Of a stretch of DNA of 64,000 bases, positions 1 to 8,004 are shown piece by piece. Source of the stretch: Aurantiacibacter arachoides. Its GTDB lineage: Bacteria; Pseudomonadota; Alphaproteobacteria; Sphingomonadales; Sphingomonadaceae. The notes beneath the pieces were generated by a model that was not told where the DNA came from, did not search any database, and saw only the letters and a list, made by a program, of their open reading frames with translations. The number at the start of each line of letters is the position of its first letter. The stretch's first letter is position 1. The translations under genes were made by a program, and so were the position numbers. Location: contig NZ_WTYH01000001.1 in the NCBI RefSeq assembly GCF_009827335.1, forward strand, positions 2,641,501 to 2,705,500, written 5' to 3'.

Positions 1-2
1 AC

Positions 3-560
3 GGCGATCCGCTGCGCGCGCTGGAAAGCTGCCCGGCGCTGGTGCTGAACGCCGACTACACGCCGCTGTCCTACTATCCGCTCAGCCTGTGGCCGTGGCA
101 GACCGCGATCAAGGCGGTGTTCCTGGAACGGGTGGACATCGTGGCGAGCTACGACCGGGCGGTGCATTCGCAATCGCTCGACATGCAGGTGCCCAGCGTC
201 ATCGCGCTTCGCCAGTATGTGAAGCCCAGCCAGTTTCCCGCCTTTACCCGCTTCAACCTGTTCCTGCGCGACCGGTTCGCTTGCCAGTATTGCGGCTCCA
301 CCCGCGAACTCACCTACGATCACGTCCTGCCCCGCCGACTGGGCGGCAAGACGAGCTGGGAGAACATTGCCACCGCCTGCGCCCCGTGCAACATGAAGAA
401 AGGCGGCCGCACGCCGAAGCAGGCCGGGATGCGTCTGCAGTACGAGCCGATCCGCCCGACCAGCTGGCAGCTGCAACAGCAGGGCCGCAGCTTTCCGCCC
501 GGCTACCTGCACGAAACCTGGCGTGACTGGCTCTATTGGGACATCGAGCTGGAGCAGTAG
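3..560 (+). CDS. HNH endonuclease, 5' end outside window
   Basis: The frame is open to the left edge of the window, so the true start lies upstream; an internal GTG at 42 is possible, but the residues before it (GDPLRALESCPALVLNADYT) read as conserved N-terminal sequence of this family. A zinc-type HNH core is visible: CQYC and CAPCN give four Cys ligands, with DH (in TYDHVLP) as catalytic pair and N in SWENIA between them. The N-terminal part, with NADYTPLSYYPLSLWPW, is the conserved alphaproteobacterial extension. Probably a small DNA nuclease; substrate and role are unknown. The next gene starts 6 nt downstream but has a different base composition. Confidence 0.85.
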   Translation, partial: GDPLRALESCPALVLNADYTPLSYYPLSLWPWQTAIKAVFLERVDIVASYDRAVHSQSLDMQVPSVIALRQYVKPSQFPAFTRFNLFLRDRFACQYCGSTRELTYDHVLPRRLGGKTSWENIATACAPCNMKKGGRTPKQAGMRLQYEPIRPTSWQLQQQGRSFPPGYLHETWRDWLYWDIELEQ

Positions 561-566
561 TTAGAG

Positions 567-1046
567 ATGACACAGAGATTTCTATACAAGGTGATAACTA
601 TCGCAATCGTGTCCAGCTTGATGGCATGCGGACAAAACTCTAATGATTATGGCGGCAGCAGCGGCGCAGAGGAGGACTTTCTCATGCCGACCGAGGCCGA
701 ATTGCAAGCCGAAGAGCTCAGTCCGAACCAACTTACAAACATCTGCAAGGCAGGCATGTCGGCAGCGACGGGCGCTGGTATTAACTCTATGCGCACCGAC
801 ACGGATCAGGCTGATATGGTAAGGATTTCGTACGTGCGTGATGACGGTAGACCATTCGCGTACGATTGCAGATTAGAAGGGCACGTCGTTCGAACAAGAA
901 TGATTGACGAAGCTGGGCCCGGCACTGGGCCGGGGAATTGGTCAGGGAATGGATCAAAAGCAACGTACCGCCTTGAGAATGCCGATGTGACGATCGACAC
1001 TGTTTTCATTGACGGGTCAGTAGATAGTGAGACGTTTCGCTTCTGA
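567..1046 (+). CDS. Small hypothetical lipoprotein
   Basis: A 159-residue protein with an N-terminal signal peptide ending in a lipobox (SLMAC, Cys at about residue 21), so probably lipid-anchored in the periplasm or outer membrane. The mature part is acidic at first (EEDF, EAELQAEEL) and has two further Cys (in NICKAG and YDCRLEG) that could form a disulfide. No family is recognised. Codon use is clearly more AT-rich than in neighbours (aat, tta, aga, ata codons are frequent), suggesting recent acquisition. It starts 6 nt after the HNH gene and its stop lies 2 nt from the convergent kynU stop. Confidence 0.6.
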   Translation: MTQRFLYKVITIAIVSSLMACGQNSNDYGGSSGAEEDFLMPTEAELQAEELSPNQLTNICKAGMSAATGAGINSMRTDTDQADMVRISYVRDDGRPFAYDCRLEGHVVRTRMIDEAGPGTGPGNWSGNGSKATYRLENADVTIDTVFIDGSVDSETFRF

Positions 1047-1048
1047 AT

Positions 1049-2275
1049 TCAGGTAACCGCGGCGCGAGTGGAAAACTCGGGTCTGCGCCAGTCTCCACTG
1101 TCGATGATGGCGCGCAGTTCGCTTACCGCGCGCCAGCAATCGGCAAAGCTGACGTAGGCGGGGGCGAAGCCAAGGCGCAGCGCATCGGGGGCGCGGAAGT
1201 CACCGATCACGCGCCGCGCGATGAGCGCCTGGCACAGTTCGTAGGCGTGCGGGTGGACATAGCTGAGGTGGCTGCCGCGCGCTGCCGGATCAGCGGGGGA
1301 GATGCACGCCAGTTCCGGAACGCACGCGGCCATGACCTTTCCCGTGAATGCGGAAAGCGCCCGCGATTTGGCCACCAGCGGTTCCATGCCGATGCGCGCC
1401 ATCAGGTCTACGCCCACCTCCAGTGCGCGCATCCCCAGGATCGGCGGGGTGCCGCACAGCAGCTGGGACACGCCGGGTGCGGGGGCATAGTCGTCTTCGA
1501 ACGCGAAGGGCGCCGCGTGGCCCATCCAGCCGCTCAAGGGCTGGCGCAGGTCCGCATGGTGACGCTGGGCCACCCAGGCAAAGGCCGGAGCCCCGGGACC
1601 GCCGTTCAGATACTTGTAGCCGCAGCCGACTGCGAAGTCCGCACCAACGCCGTTCAGGTCCACCGGCACCGCGCCCACGCTGTGCGACAGGTCCCACAGC
1701 ACCAGCGCGCCTGTCGCATGCGCCGCTTTGGTCAGCGCCGCCATGTCGTACATCGCGCCGGTCTTGTAATGAACGTGGGTGAGCAACAGCAGCGCTACGT
1801 CGTCGTCCAGCGCACTTCCAATATCGCTGCGATCCGCCAGCCGCCGTTCGGCTAGACCCTGCGCCTCCTGCCCGGCGATCATGTAGAGGTCGGTGGGGAA
1901 ATTGCCCGGCTCGCTCAGGACCACCTTGCGCCCCGGCCGCATCTGCAATGCCGCGCCGATCAGCTTAAACAGGTTGACCGACACGCTGTCCGCCGCGATC
2001 ACCTCGTGCGCCTGCGCGCCGATCAGCGGGGCGATCATCCCGCCGATCTTCTGCGGCAGTCCGATCCAGCCCGCGCCATTCCAGCTGCCGATCAGCCCCT
2101 CTCCCCATTCCTGCCGGATGGCCCGCTGCAACCGTTCGGGCGTGGCGCGCGGCAGGGCGCCCAGCGAATTGCCATCGAGATAAGCAACGCCCTCATCCAG
2201 CAGGAACTCGGCCCGCCACTTGGCCAGCGGGTCCTCGGCGTCCAGCCGCGCCGCTTCGTGTGTCCAGTCCGTCAC
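1049..2275 (-). CDS. kynU: Kynureninase
   Basis: A 408-residue PLP enzyme that cleaves kynurenine to anthranilate and alanine in cytosolic tryptophan catabolism. The N-terminus has the YLDGNSLG motif; the PLP lysine lies in GCGYKYLNGGPG, and LWDLSHSVG supplies the cofactor-binding Asp. The length matches the family (about 410). A much longer reading frame exists upstream, but it runs antisense-like through kynA in another frame; the real start is the GTG at 2275, which overlaps the kynA stop as GTGA, implying translational coupling. Convergent with the small lipoprotein gene. Confidence 0.95.
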   Translation of the reverse strand: MTDWTHEAARLDAEDPLAKWRAEFLLDEGVAYLDGNSLGALPRATPERLQRAIRQEWGEGLIGSWNGAGWIGLPQKIGGMIAPLIGAQAHEVIAADSVSVNLFKLIGAALQMRPGRKVVLSEPGNFPTDLYMIAGQEAQGLAERRLADRSDIGSALDDDVALLLLTHVHYKTGAMYDMAALTKAAHATGALVLWDLSHSVGAVPVDLNGVGADFAVGCGYKYLNGGPGAPAFAWVAQRHHADLRQPLSGWMGHAAPFAFEDDYAPAPGVSQLLCGTPPILGMRALEVGVDLMARIGMEPLVAKSRALSAFTGKVMAACVPELACISPADPAARGSHLSYVHPHAYELCQALIARRVIGDFRAPDALRLGFAPAYVSFADCWRAVSELRAIIDSGDWRRPEFSTRAAVT

Positions 2276-3063
2276 AGCTCGGTCCTCACCGCCAGCAGTT
2301 CGGGGAAGAACCCCAGCTTCAGCACGCTTTCGAGGTAGGGCACGCCCGCCGTGCCGCCGGTGCCGCGCTTGAAGCCGATGATGCGCTCCACCGTCTTCAG
2401 GTGGCCGAAGCGCCAGCGCTGGAAGTGATATTCCAGGTCGACCAGCTTTTCCGCCAGTTCGTAAAGATCCCAGTAGCGTTGCGGGTCGCGATAGACCTCG
2501 GCCCAGGCGGCGGTGACCTCGGGAATTGCTTCGTGCGCTCCTGCGAGCCGCCCTTGCAGCAGCGCGTCCGGAATGGCGAAGCCGCGCCGCCGCAGCAGCC
2601 GCAGCACCTCGCCGTAAAGGCTGGGCCGGGCGAGCTCGGCGCGCAGTTTCGCGGCCACGTCGGGCGTCGCCTCGTGCATGGTGACGTGATCGGGATTGCG
2701 CCCGCCCATGATGAATTCCATCAAGCGATACTGCGCCGACTGGAACCCGCTCGATCCGCCAAGATGCGGGCGGATCTGCGAATAATCGTGCGGCGTCATC
2801 GTCGCCAGCACGTCCCAGCTGGAAATCAGCTGCCGCTGCGCCTGCGCCACGCGGGCCAGCATCTTGAACGCGGGCGGGAGGGTGTCCGCCACCACCAGGT
2901 CGCGCGCCGCCTCGAGTTCGTGTAGGCACAGCTTGAGCCACAGCTCGCTCGCCTGGTGGACGATGATGAACAGGAACTCGTCATGCGCGTCCGATGCCGG
3001 GTGCTGCGCGGCGAGGATCCGGGTCAGGTCGAGGTAGGAGGCATAGGTCACGTCGTTCGCCAT
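2272..3063 (-). CDS. kynA: Tryptophan 2,3-dioxygenase
   Basis: A 263-residue heme dioxygenase opening the indole ring of tryptophan to N-formylkynurenine, the first step of the kynurenine pathway. Family landmarks are FIIVHQASELWLKL near residue 32-45 and the C-terminal stretch HLKTVERIIGFKRGTGG, whose His is the expected heme ligand, followed by the substrate-binding GTGG loop. It overlaps kynU by 4 nt, forming a two-gene unit; a kynurenine formamidase (kynB) is not adjacent and must lie elsewhere or be replaced. No Trp-responsive leader is visible in the short upstream gap. Confidence 0.95.
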   Translation of the reverse strand: MANDVTYASYLDLTRILAAQHPASDAHDEFLFIIVHQASELWLKLCLHELEAARDLVVADTLPPAFKMLARVAQAQRQLISSWDVLATMTPHDYSQIRPHLGGSSGFQSAQYRLMEFIMGGRNPDHVTMHEATPDVAAKLRAELARPSLYGEVLRLLRRRGFAIPDALLQGRLAGAHEAIPEVTAAWAEVYRDPQRYWDLYELAEKLVDLEYHFQRWRFGHLKTVERIIGFKRGTGGTAGVPYLESVLKLGFFPELLAVRTEL

Positions 3064-3099
3064 GCCGCCCGCCTTAGCGGCAAGCGCCGCCGAACGAAA

Positions 3100-3570
3100 C
3101 TACTGCTCAATGATGCGGGTCTCGGGATGATGGCGGTCGAGGTGGCGGCGCACGATGCCAAGGTTGCGGGTGTTGGACCGGAACAGGAAATCGAAGGCGT
3201 CGCCCACCACCGGCACCGCGCCGACCACGCTGTCAAAGGCGACGTTGCCGGCCATGCGCCACAGCTTCCACTTCGGCATGTCGAGATTGCGCGCTTCCCA
3301 CACGATGTAGGCGCCCATCGCCATGGTGATGATGTCGCCTGCCACCGGGATGAGCCCCACGATGGCGTCCAGCCCCACCGGCCGGTTGATGCCGGGGATC
3401 ACGAAGCTGCGTTCGAGCACGTGTTCCATCGCCTCGATCCGCCGGCGCACGGCGGCAGCATCCCTGCCCAGCGGCAGGTCGATGCCCATCGGCTGCGGCC
3501 GGCGGGCGGCTCCGGCGGCGGCGGGCGTGGGCCGGGCCGCCGGGGCAGGGTGATCGGGCTGGTCCATCAT
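3100..3570 (-). CDS. DUF4112 domain membrane protein
   Basis: A 156-residue protein whose C-terminal two thirds match the DUF4112 pattern: FVIPGINRPVGLDAIVGLIP, then VAGDIITMAMGAYIVWEARN, and later AVPVVGDAFDFLFRSNTRN. The Pro/Ala-rich N-terminus (about 45 residues) looks disordered. The central hydrophobic segments suggest membrane association. Function is not known for the family. It sits 36 nt upstream of kynA in the same direction and could be co-transcribed, but there is no functional link to tryptophan catabolism that I can see. Confidence 0.75.
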   Translation of the reverse strand: MMDQPDHPAPAARPTPAAAGAARRPQPMGIDLPLGRDAAAVRRRIEAMEHVLERSFVIPGINRPVGLDAIVGLIPVAGDIITMAMGAYIVWEARNLDMPKWKLWRMAGNVAFDSVVGAVPVVGDAFDFLFRSNTRNLGIVRRHLDRHHPETRIIEQ

Positions 3571-3586
3571 GGTCTCCTCCGATGGT

Positions 3587-5110
3587 CTATCTGGCTATTT
3601 CGGCGAGCGGCGGCAAGGGATGGAAGGCGTAAGGGTTGGGGGTGAATCCCCCCACCCGGCCGCGCACCAGCGACCAGCGCAGGGGCGAGCCGATGGGAAT
3701 GAACACGTTCGCAAGGGTCAGTTCCGCCTCCGCCTGGGCCATCAGGCTGGCGCGGATCACCGGATCGGGCTGCGTCACCGCGTCGGCCACCATGGTATCC
3801 ACCGTCTCGCTGCACAGGCCTACGCGCAAGGGGCAGGCGAACTGGCCGAGGAACCAGCGCGGGGCAGGGAAACGCGCCACACGATCAATCAGCACCATGT
3901 CCGCTTCGTCTCGGCTCGGGGCGCGCACCAGGTCCACGCCAACGATGCGCAGCTGCCCGGCAAGATTGGCGAGCAGCAGGTCCCAGCCGGGCCCCTCGTC
4001 CAGATACAGCGTCAGCCGCGCCGGCTGCGTCAGGTCGCCGGGGTCGAACTGCCGGCGCCACGCGGCCACCCGCGCCGCCGCCTCGGCGCGGCGGTCGGCG
4101 ATGATCTGCCCCTCCCAGCGTTCCGCCACCAGTCCGGGATCGCCGGGCAGGCCGGGAGAAACCGGGCGCGTGGTCGCGGTCCAGCCGCCGATATTGAACT
4201 GTTCGATCACCTCGGCGCGGTCGATGGCCATCGCCAGCCCCTCGCGCACGCCGGTGTTGGCAAGCAGGCCCGCGTCACGGCGCACCAACATCCCGAACAG
4301 GCCGAAAGTGGAATCGATGCGCAACGTGCCCGAACTCAGCGGCCCGGTCTCGACCAGCGGCAGGTCGCCCAGCGTGCCGCCCAGCACGACGTCGACCGCG
4401 CCTTGGTCGAACATCGCGATGGCCTGGCGGGCATCGGTCACGCGCAGGTCCAGGTCCTGCACCCCGTCCTGCCAGTCCTCGTCGAACGGCAGCCCTCGGG
4501 CGGACGGTGGCTTGTAGGCATAGCGGGCCACGCCGTTTTCCTCGCGCGCCAGCGTCATCGGCCCGGTTCCACCCGATTCGCTGTCATCCCCCTGGGGGCG
4601 CAGGGCCAGTTCGGGCTGGGCGAGCAGTTGCAGCAGGTAGGGCTCGGGATGCGCGAGGCGGATCTCGATCACCCGCCCGGCCATCGCCCGCACCTCCGCC
4701 ACTGCCGACAGGTCACGCCCGAGGGACGTGCCGTCGAGGTCGCGCATGGCGCTTTCCAGCGCCTCTCGCGCGGTGACCGCGGTAATTTCGCTGCCATCGG
4801 GCCAGGTGCCCTCGCGCAGCCGGAAGATGAAGCTGAGGCCATCGTCGGTCACGATCCATCGCTCCGCCAGCGCGGGCACGACCTCGCCCGCGGCATCGAA
4901 GGCAACCAGTCCGCTGTCGACGGCGGATCGCGCCAGCTGCCCGCCGGGCGAAAGCCGGACCCCATCGGCAAAGACCTCCGCCTCGTTGCCGATCACCGCC
5001 ACTTCGACGGTGCCGTCGCTCTGCGCGCCGCACCCTGCCAGCAAGGCCGCGATGCCGAGGCAGGCGACGGCGGGGAGGGAAGCGAGGGCGCGGCGAACGA
5101 TCATTCGCAC
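3587..5110 (-). CDS. ABC transporter substrate-binding lipoprotein (peptide/nickel class)
   Basis: A 507-residue extracytoplasmic solute-binding protein of the SBP_bac_5 type. The signal peptide ends in LLAGC (Cys about residue 27), so the mature protein is probably lipid-anchored. Typical features are the early ALAERWIVTDDGLSFIFRLR segment, the GTWPDGSEITA motif, and a central MAIDRAEVIEQF region. No permease or ATPase genes adjoin it, so it is either an orphan binding protein or works with a transporter encoded elsewhere; the ligand cannot be told. GTG at 5110 or ATG at 5104 could be the start. Confidence 0.8.
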   Translation of the reverse strand: MRMIVRRALASLPAVACLGIAALLAGCGAQSDGTVEVAVIGNEAEVFADGVRLSPGGQLARSAVDSGLVAFDAAGEVVPALAERWIVTDDGLSFIFRLREGTWPDGSEITAVTAREALESAMRDLDGTSLGRDLSAVAEVRAMAGRVIEIRLAHPEPYLLQLLAQPELALRPQGDDSESGGTGPMTLAREENGVARYAYKPPSARGLPFDEDWQDGVQDLDLRVTDARQAIAMFDQGAVDVVLGGTLGDLPLVETGPLSSGTLRIDSTFGLFGMLVRRDAGLLANTGVREGLAMAIDRAEVIEQFNIGGWTATTRPVSPGLPGDPGLVAERWEGQIIADRRAEAAARVAAWRRQFDPGDLTQPARLTLYLDEGPGWDLLLANLAGQLRIVGVDLVRAPSRDEADMVLIDRVARFPAPRWFLGQFACPLRVGLCSETVDTMVADAVTQPDPVIRASLMAQAEAELTLANVFIPIGSPLRWSLVRGRVGGFTPNPYAFHPLPPLAEIAR

Positions 5111-5193
5111 CAGGCGTTAGGACGGCGCGGCGGGGGCTTCAACGAAAACCCGGGCGCGCCAGCTGGAAACGGCCTGCCGATGCAGGGGAGGTT

Positions 5194-5556
5194 TCAGATC
5201 GTGCGCAGGCCGCGCTCGGCATCGGGCGCGCCGATGCGGCGGCCTTCGGAATCGTAGCTGACCGTCGAGCCCACGACGGGCGCGCGGGCGAGGCGGGGAT
5301 CGATCTCGTCGACAAAGGCAATGCCCAGGCGGTTGCCCTGGACCCAGGCCACCGCGCCTTCGACCCAGCCGATGCCCCGTAGTTCAACCTCCACGCGTTC
5401 GCCGCGCATCGCCTCGACCTCGCCTTCGGCCATCATCCCGCCGGCGGAAAGGTTGCGCACCTTCACGCGGCCGGGCTGCGGCTTGCCGGCGACGCGCACC
5501 TGCGCCAGCAGGAACAGGCTGTCGCGCCCTACCTGACGGGTATCGACGTTGCTCAT
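5194..5556 (-). CDS. PilZ domain protein
   Basis: A 120-residue single-domain protein. It carries a PilZ-like core: VKVRNLSAGGMMAEG corresponds to the (D/N)xSxxG element and the later GNRLGIAFVDEI strand closes the barrel. The usual N-terminal RxxxR c-di-GMP loop is weak (QVGRDSLFLLAQVRVAGK), so nucleotide binding is not certain. A longer frame reaches 5652, but the ATG at 5556 fits the domain boundary. A CtrA-like site lies about 120 nt upstream (5674-5688). A role in c-di-GMP signalling or motility is inferred from the family. Confidence 0.75.
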   Translation of the reverse strand: MSNVDTRQVGRDSLFLLAQVRVAGKPQPGRVKVRNLSAGGMMAEGEVEAMRGERVEVELRGIGWVEGAVAWVQGNRLGIAFVDEIDPRLARAPVVGSTVSYDSEGRRIGAPDAERGLRTI

Positions 5557-5673
5557 CGCTTCCAAACCGGGTCTCACTCGCTTCGATGCGCCGCATGCGC
5601 CTTGCGCGGGCGCGGAGCGGTCGTTGATGTCTGGGCCTGTGATCAGGTGCAAACGGTTCTGGCCGCCGAAAAC

Positions 5674-5688
5674 CTAACCATCGGTTAA
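5674..5688 (-). promoter_or_regulatory. Candidate CtrA binding site upstream of pilZ
   Basis: On the minus strand this reads TTAA-CCGATGG-TTAG, one mismatch from the alphaproteobacterial CtrA consensus TTAA-N7-TTAA. It lies about 118-132 nt upstream of the PilZ start codon. CtrA regulating motility genes in sphingomonads is known; binding here is inference. Confidence 0.4.
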
Positions 5689-5724
5689 CCGGTCGGCCTC
5701 GGCAGGCAACCGTCCCGGAACGGG

Positions 5725-6183
5725 TCAGCTGTCGCGCGAGACCTTTTCGCGCCGCTCGTGCGCCTGCTGCGCTTCCACCGTCATGGTGGCGATGGGGCGG
5801 GCGATCAGGCGGTTGATGCCGATGGGATCGCCGGTGACCTGGCACCAGCCGTAATCGCCGCTGTCGATGCGGCGCAGCGCCGCATCGATCTTGGCGATCA
5901 GCTTGCGCTGGCGGTCCCGCGTGCGCAGTTCGATGCCCCAGTCCGCCTCGCTCGAAGCGCGATCGTTGAGGTCGGGTTCGCGGATCGGGCCATCCTGCAG
6001 ACTCTGCAGGGTGCCCTCGGATGCGGCATAGACCGACTTTTTCCATTCCAGCAACAGCACCCTGAAATAGTTCAGCTGCTTGTCGGTCATGTAGTCTTCG
6101 TCGTCGGTCGGCGCGTAATCGTGCGGCAGGGCCCGCTTCGCCTTTGCGAGGACATCGATATCGTCGTGTGCGGCAGATGCCAT
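5725..6183 (-). CDS. dksA: DksA/TraR family transcription factor lacking most zinc cysteines
   Basis: A 152-residue DksA homologue, which acts in the RNA polymerase secondary channel, usually with (p)ppGpp. The coiled-coil part contains DLNDRASSEAD, whose acidic residues correspond to the DksA tip region, and the C-terminal globular part contains GDYGWCQVTGDPIGINRLIA followed by RPIATMTVEAQQAHERR. The classic four-Cys zinc finger is reduced to one Cys (GWC), with Thr, Thr and Ala at the other positions, a state common in alphaproteobacterial DksA. Start chosen at ATG 6183; a longer frame upstream is Arg-rich and unlike the family. Confidence 0.88.
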   Translation of the reverse strand: MASAAHDDIDVLAKAKRALPHDYAPTDDEDYMTDKQLNYFRVLLLEWKKSVYAASEGTLQSLQDGPIREPDLNDRASSEADWGIELRTRDRQRKLIAKIDAALRRIDSGDYGWCQVTGDPIGINRLIARPIATMTVEAQQAHERREKVSRDS

Positions 6184-6501
6184 CCAGATACTCCGGTCTC
6201 CAGCCCGCGACGACCTTCCCTGCTGCACAGGCGCCCGCCCGCTCGGTGCGGGTCTGCGACGCTCGCGTGCAAAGGCATCGCGGTCGGGCGGGCCTATACG
6301 GACGAGGATTGGCAGGCACAAGCGTGCAATCCGGCGAGCCACGCCGCGCGCCGCAAGCGCGGCATTAGCGCATCACCCGGGGAGGCGGCAGGCACACAAA
6401 TACCCCGCCGCGTTAACCGTTTCTTGACCACGTTCGTCAAAACATCGGCGTCAGAAAGGCCGGGCGGTGGGGACCCGGCACGAACAGGGGATTATTGCAG
6501 C
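6184..6501. other. Intergenic region between divergent dksA and Sel1 genes
   Basis: 318 nt with no convincing gene. It should hold the divergent promoters for dksA (minus) and the Sel1-like gene (plus). The only recognisable element is a CtrA-like TTAA-N7-TTGA at 6413-6427, annotated separately. Long antisense-like frames cross the region but have Arg/Pro-rich shadow composition. Confidence 0.5.
6413..6427 (+). promoter_or_regulatory. Candidate CtrA site upstream of Sel1-like gene
   Basis: Reads TTAA-CCGTTTC-TTGA, one mismatch from TTAA-N7-TTAA, 75 nt before the start codon of the Sel1-like gene. The match is by eye; no scoring was done. Confidence 0.35.
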
Positions 6502-6834
6502 ATGGAACTCGCTAGGATCGAAATCTTTGCCAAGGTCGAAGCCGCCGACGTGTGCGGGTCCGACATGCTGATCGCGCGTTGCCTTGCCGGGGCCGCCGAT
6601 GGTGACAGCGATGCCTGCTACGATCTTGGCGTTGCCTATTCGACCGGCAGCCACGGCGTGGGGTGCGACCTTGTGGAGGCCCACAAGTGGTTCAACCTTG
6701 CCGCCGCCCGCGGTCACGAGGCTGCCAGCTGGTGCCGTGCCGACGTGTCGGACGAGATGACCGCACGTGAGATTTCCGAAGCCCAGCGCCGCGCCCGCGA
6801 GTGGCTGCGCTGCGGCGAGGCGCGCGCGGCCTAG
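6502..6834 (+). CDS. Small Sel1-repeat protein
   Basis: A 110-residue protein. Residues about 25-80 contain one to two Sel1-like TPR repeats: ARCLAGAADGDSDACYDLGV and then DLVEAHKWFNLAAARGHEAA, with the conserved Leu/Gly/Ala spacing of the family. The tail (SEAQRRAREWL) resembles the closing helix of Sel1 proteins. No signal peptide is evident, so it is probably cytosolic and acts in protein-protein contacts. Start at ATG 6502; a longer in-frame extension to 5758 overlaps dksA and is rejected. It is convergent with the acyltransferase gene downstream. Confidence 0.7.
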   Translation: MELARIEIFAKVEAADVCGSDMLIARCLAGAADGDSDACYDLGVAYSTGSHGVGCDLVEAHKWFNLAAARGHEAASWCRADVSDEMTAREISEAQRRAREWLRCGEARAA

Positions 6835-6858
6835 TCACCGCCGCCTGATCCTCCCGGT

Positions 6859-7995
6859 CTAGGCCTTGCGAAAGGGCAACCGCCCTTCCAGAAAAGAGCG
6901 GTCCACGGCGACGCCCCGGCGCTCGCGGTCCAGGAAATCGGCCACCGCCTCGCGAAAGCCGGGGTTGGCGATCCAGTGCATCGAAGTGGTGGCGACCGGC
7001 GCATACCCCCGTGCCAGCTTGTGCCCCCCTTGCGCGCCTGCCTCCACCCGCTCCAGCCCGCGGGCGATCGCCGCATCGATGGCGCGGTAATAGCACAGCT
7101 CGAAATGCAGGAAGGGCTTGTCGACGACGCAGCCCCAGTACCGACCGTAGAGCGCCGACCCGCCGATGAAGTTGAGCGCCCCTGCAATCGGCTCGCCGTT
7201 TTCGAAGGCCAGCAGCAGCAGCACCGCGTCTCCCAACCGCTCGCCAAACAGGTCGAAGGCGGCGCGGGTGAGGTAGGGCGTGCCCCATTTGCGCGCCCCG
7301 GTATCCTGGTAGAACGCCCAGAAGGCATCCCAGTGCTCGGTCCGGATGGCATCGCCCGACAATGCCTCGATGGTGATCCCCTCGTTGGCCAGCCGCCGCT
7401 CGCGCTTCAGGTCCTTGCGCTTGCGGCTGGTCAGCGTGGCGAGGAAATCGTCGAAGCTGCCGAAACCCTCGTTGGTCCAGTGGAACTGGATGTCCTCGCG
7501 CCGCAGCCAGCCCGCCTCCTCGAACAACGGCACCTGCGCGGGTTCGACGAAGGTCGCGTGCGCGCTCGACCAGCCGTTGTTCTCGACCAGGCGTTCGGCG
7601 GCGGCCAGCAGCGGGGCGGCAAAGGCCGGGTCCGCCAGCAGCAGGCGGGGGCCGGTGGCAGGGGTGAACGGCGCCGCGATCTGCAACTTGGGGAAATAGC
7701 GCCCCCCGGCGCGTTCCCAGGCATCGGCCCAGGCGTGATCGAACACGTATTCGCCCTGGCTGTGGCCCTTGAGATAGCTGGGCATCGCGCCAAGCAGGGT
7801 GCCATTGCCGTCCTCCAGCACCAGCGGGGCCGGCTGCCAGCCGGTTCCCGGCCCCACGCTGCCCGAATCCTCCAGCGCGGATAGAAAGGCGTGACTGACG
7901 AAGGGGTTGTCGCCGCCCGCGAGCGCGTCCCACGCGGCTTCGGGGATGGCGCCAACGGCCGGGAGGATGCGTGCGGTCAGCTCGATATCGGCCAT
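6859..7995 (-). CDS. FemAB-like acyltransferase (COG3146 family)
   Basis: A 378-residue protein of the FemAB-like/peptidoglycan-recognition acyltransferase family, a double GNAT fold. Landmarks are NPFVSHAFLSALEDSGSVG at about residues 30-48, the PSYLKGHSQGEYVFDHAWAD segment, RKRKDLKRERR (about 190-200) and LHFELCYYRAIDAAI. The family is often annotated as N-acetyltransferase, but a substrate is not established. It is the last gene of a five-gene minus-strand run, 9 nt after the glycerophosphodiesterase gene. Confidence 0.85.
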   Translation of the reverse strand: MADIELTARILPAVGAIPEAAWDALAGGDNPFVSHAFLSALEDSGSVGPGTGWQPAPLVLEDGNGTLLGAMPSYLKGHSQGEYVFDHAWADAWERAGGRYFPKLQIAAPFTPATGPRLLLADPAFAAPLLAAAERLVENNGWSSAHATFVEPAQVPLFEEAGWLRREDIQFHWTNEGFGSFDDFLATLTSRKRKDLKRERRLANEGITIEALSGDAIRTEHWDAFWAFYQDTGARKWGTPYLTRAAFDLFGERLGDAVLLLLAFENGEPIAGALNFIGGSALYGRYWGCVVDKPFLHFELCYYRAIDAAIARGLERVEAGAQGGHKLARGYAPVATTSMHWIANPGFREAVADFLDRERRGVAVDRSFLEGRLPFRKA

Positions 7996-8004
7996 GCGCG
8001 CAAT

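Noticed and set aside
2276..2941. Long N-terminal extension of kynU
   Set aside because: The extension is a different reading frame of kynA (Arg/Ala-rich); kynU starts at the GTG overlapping the kynA stop and then has the normal family length.
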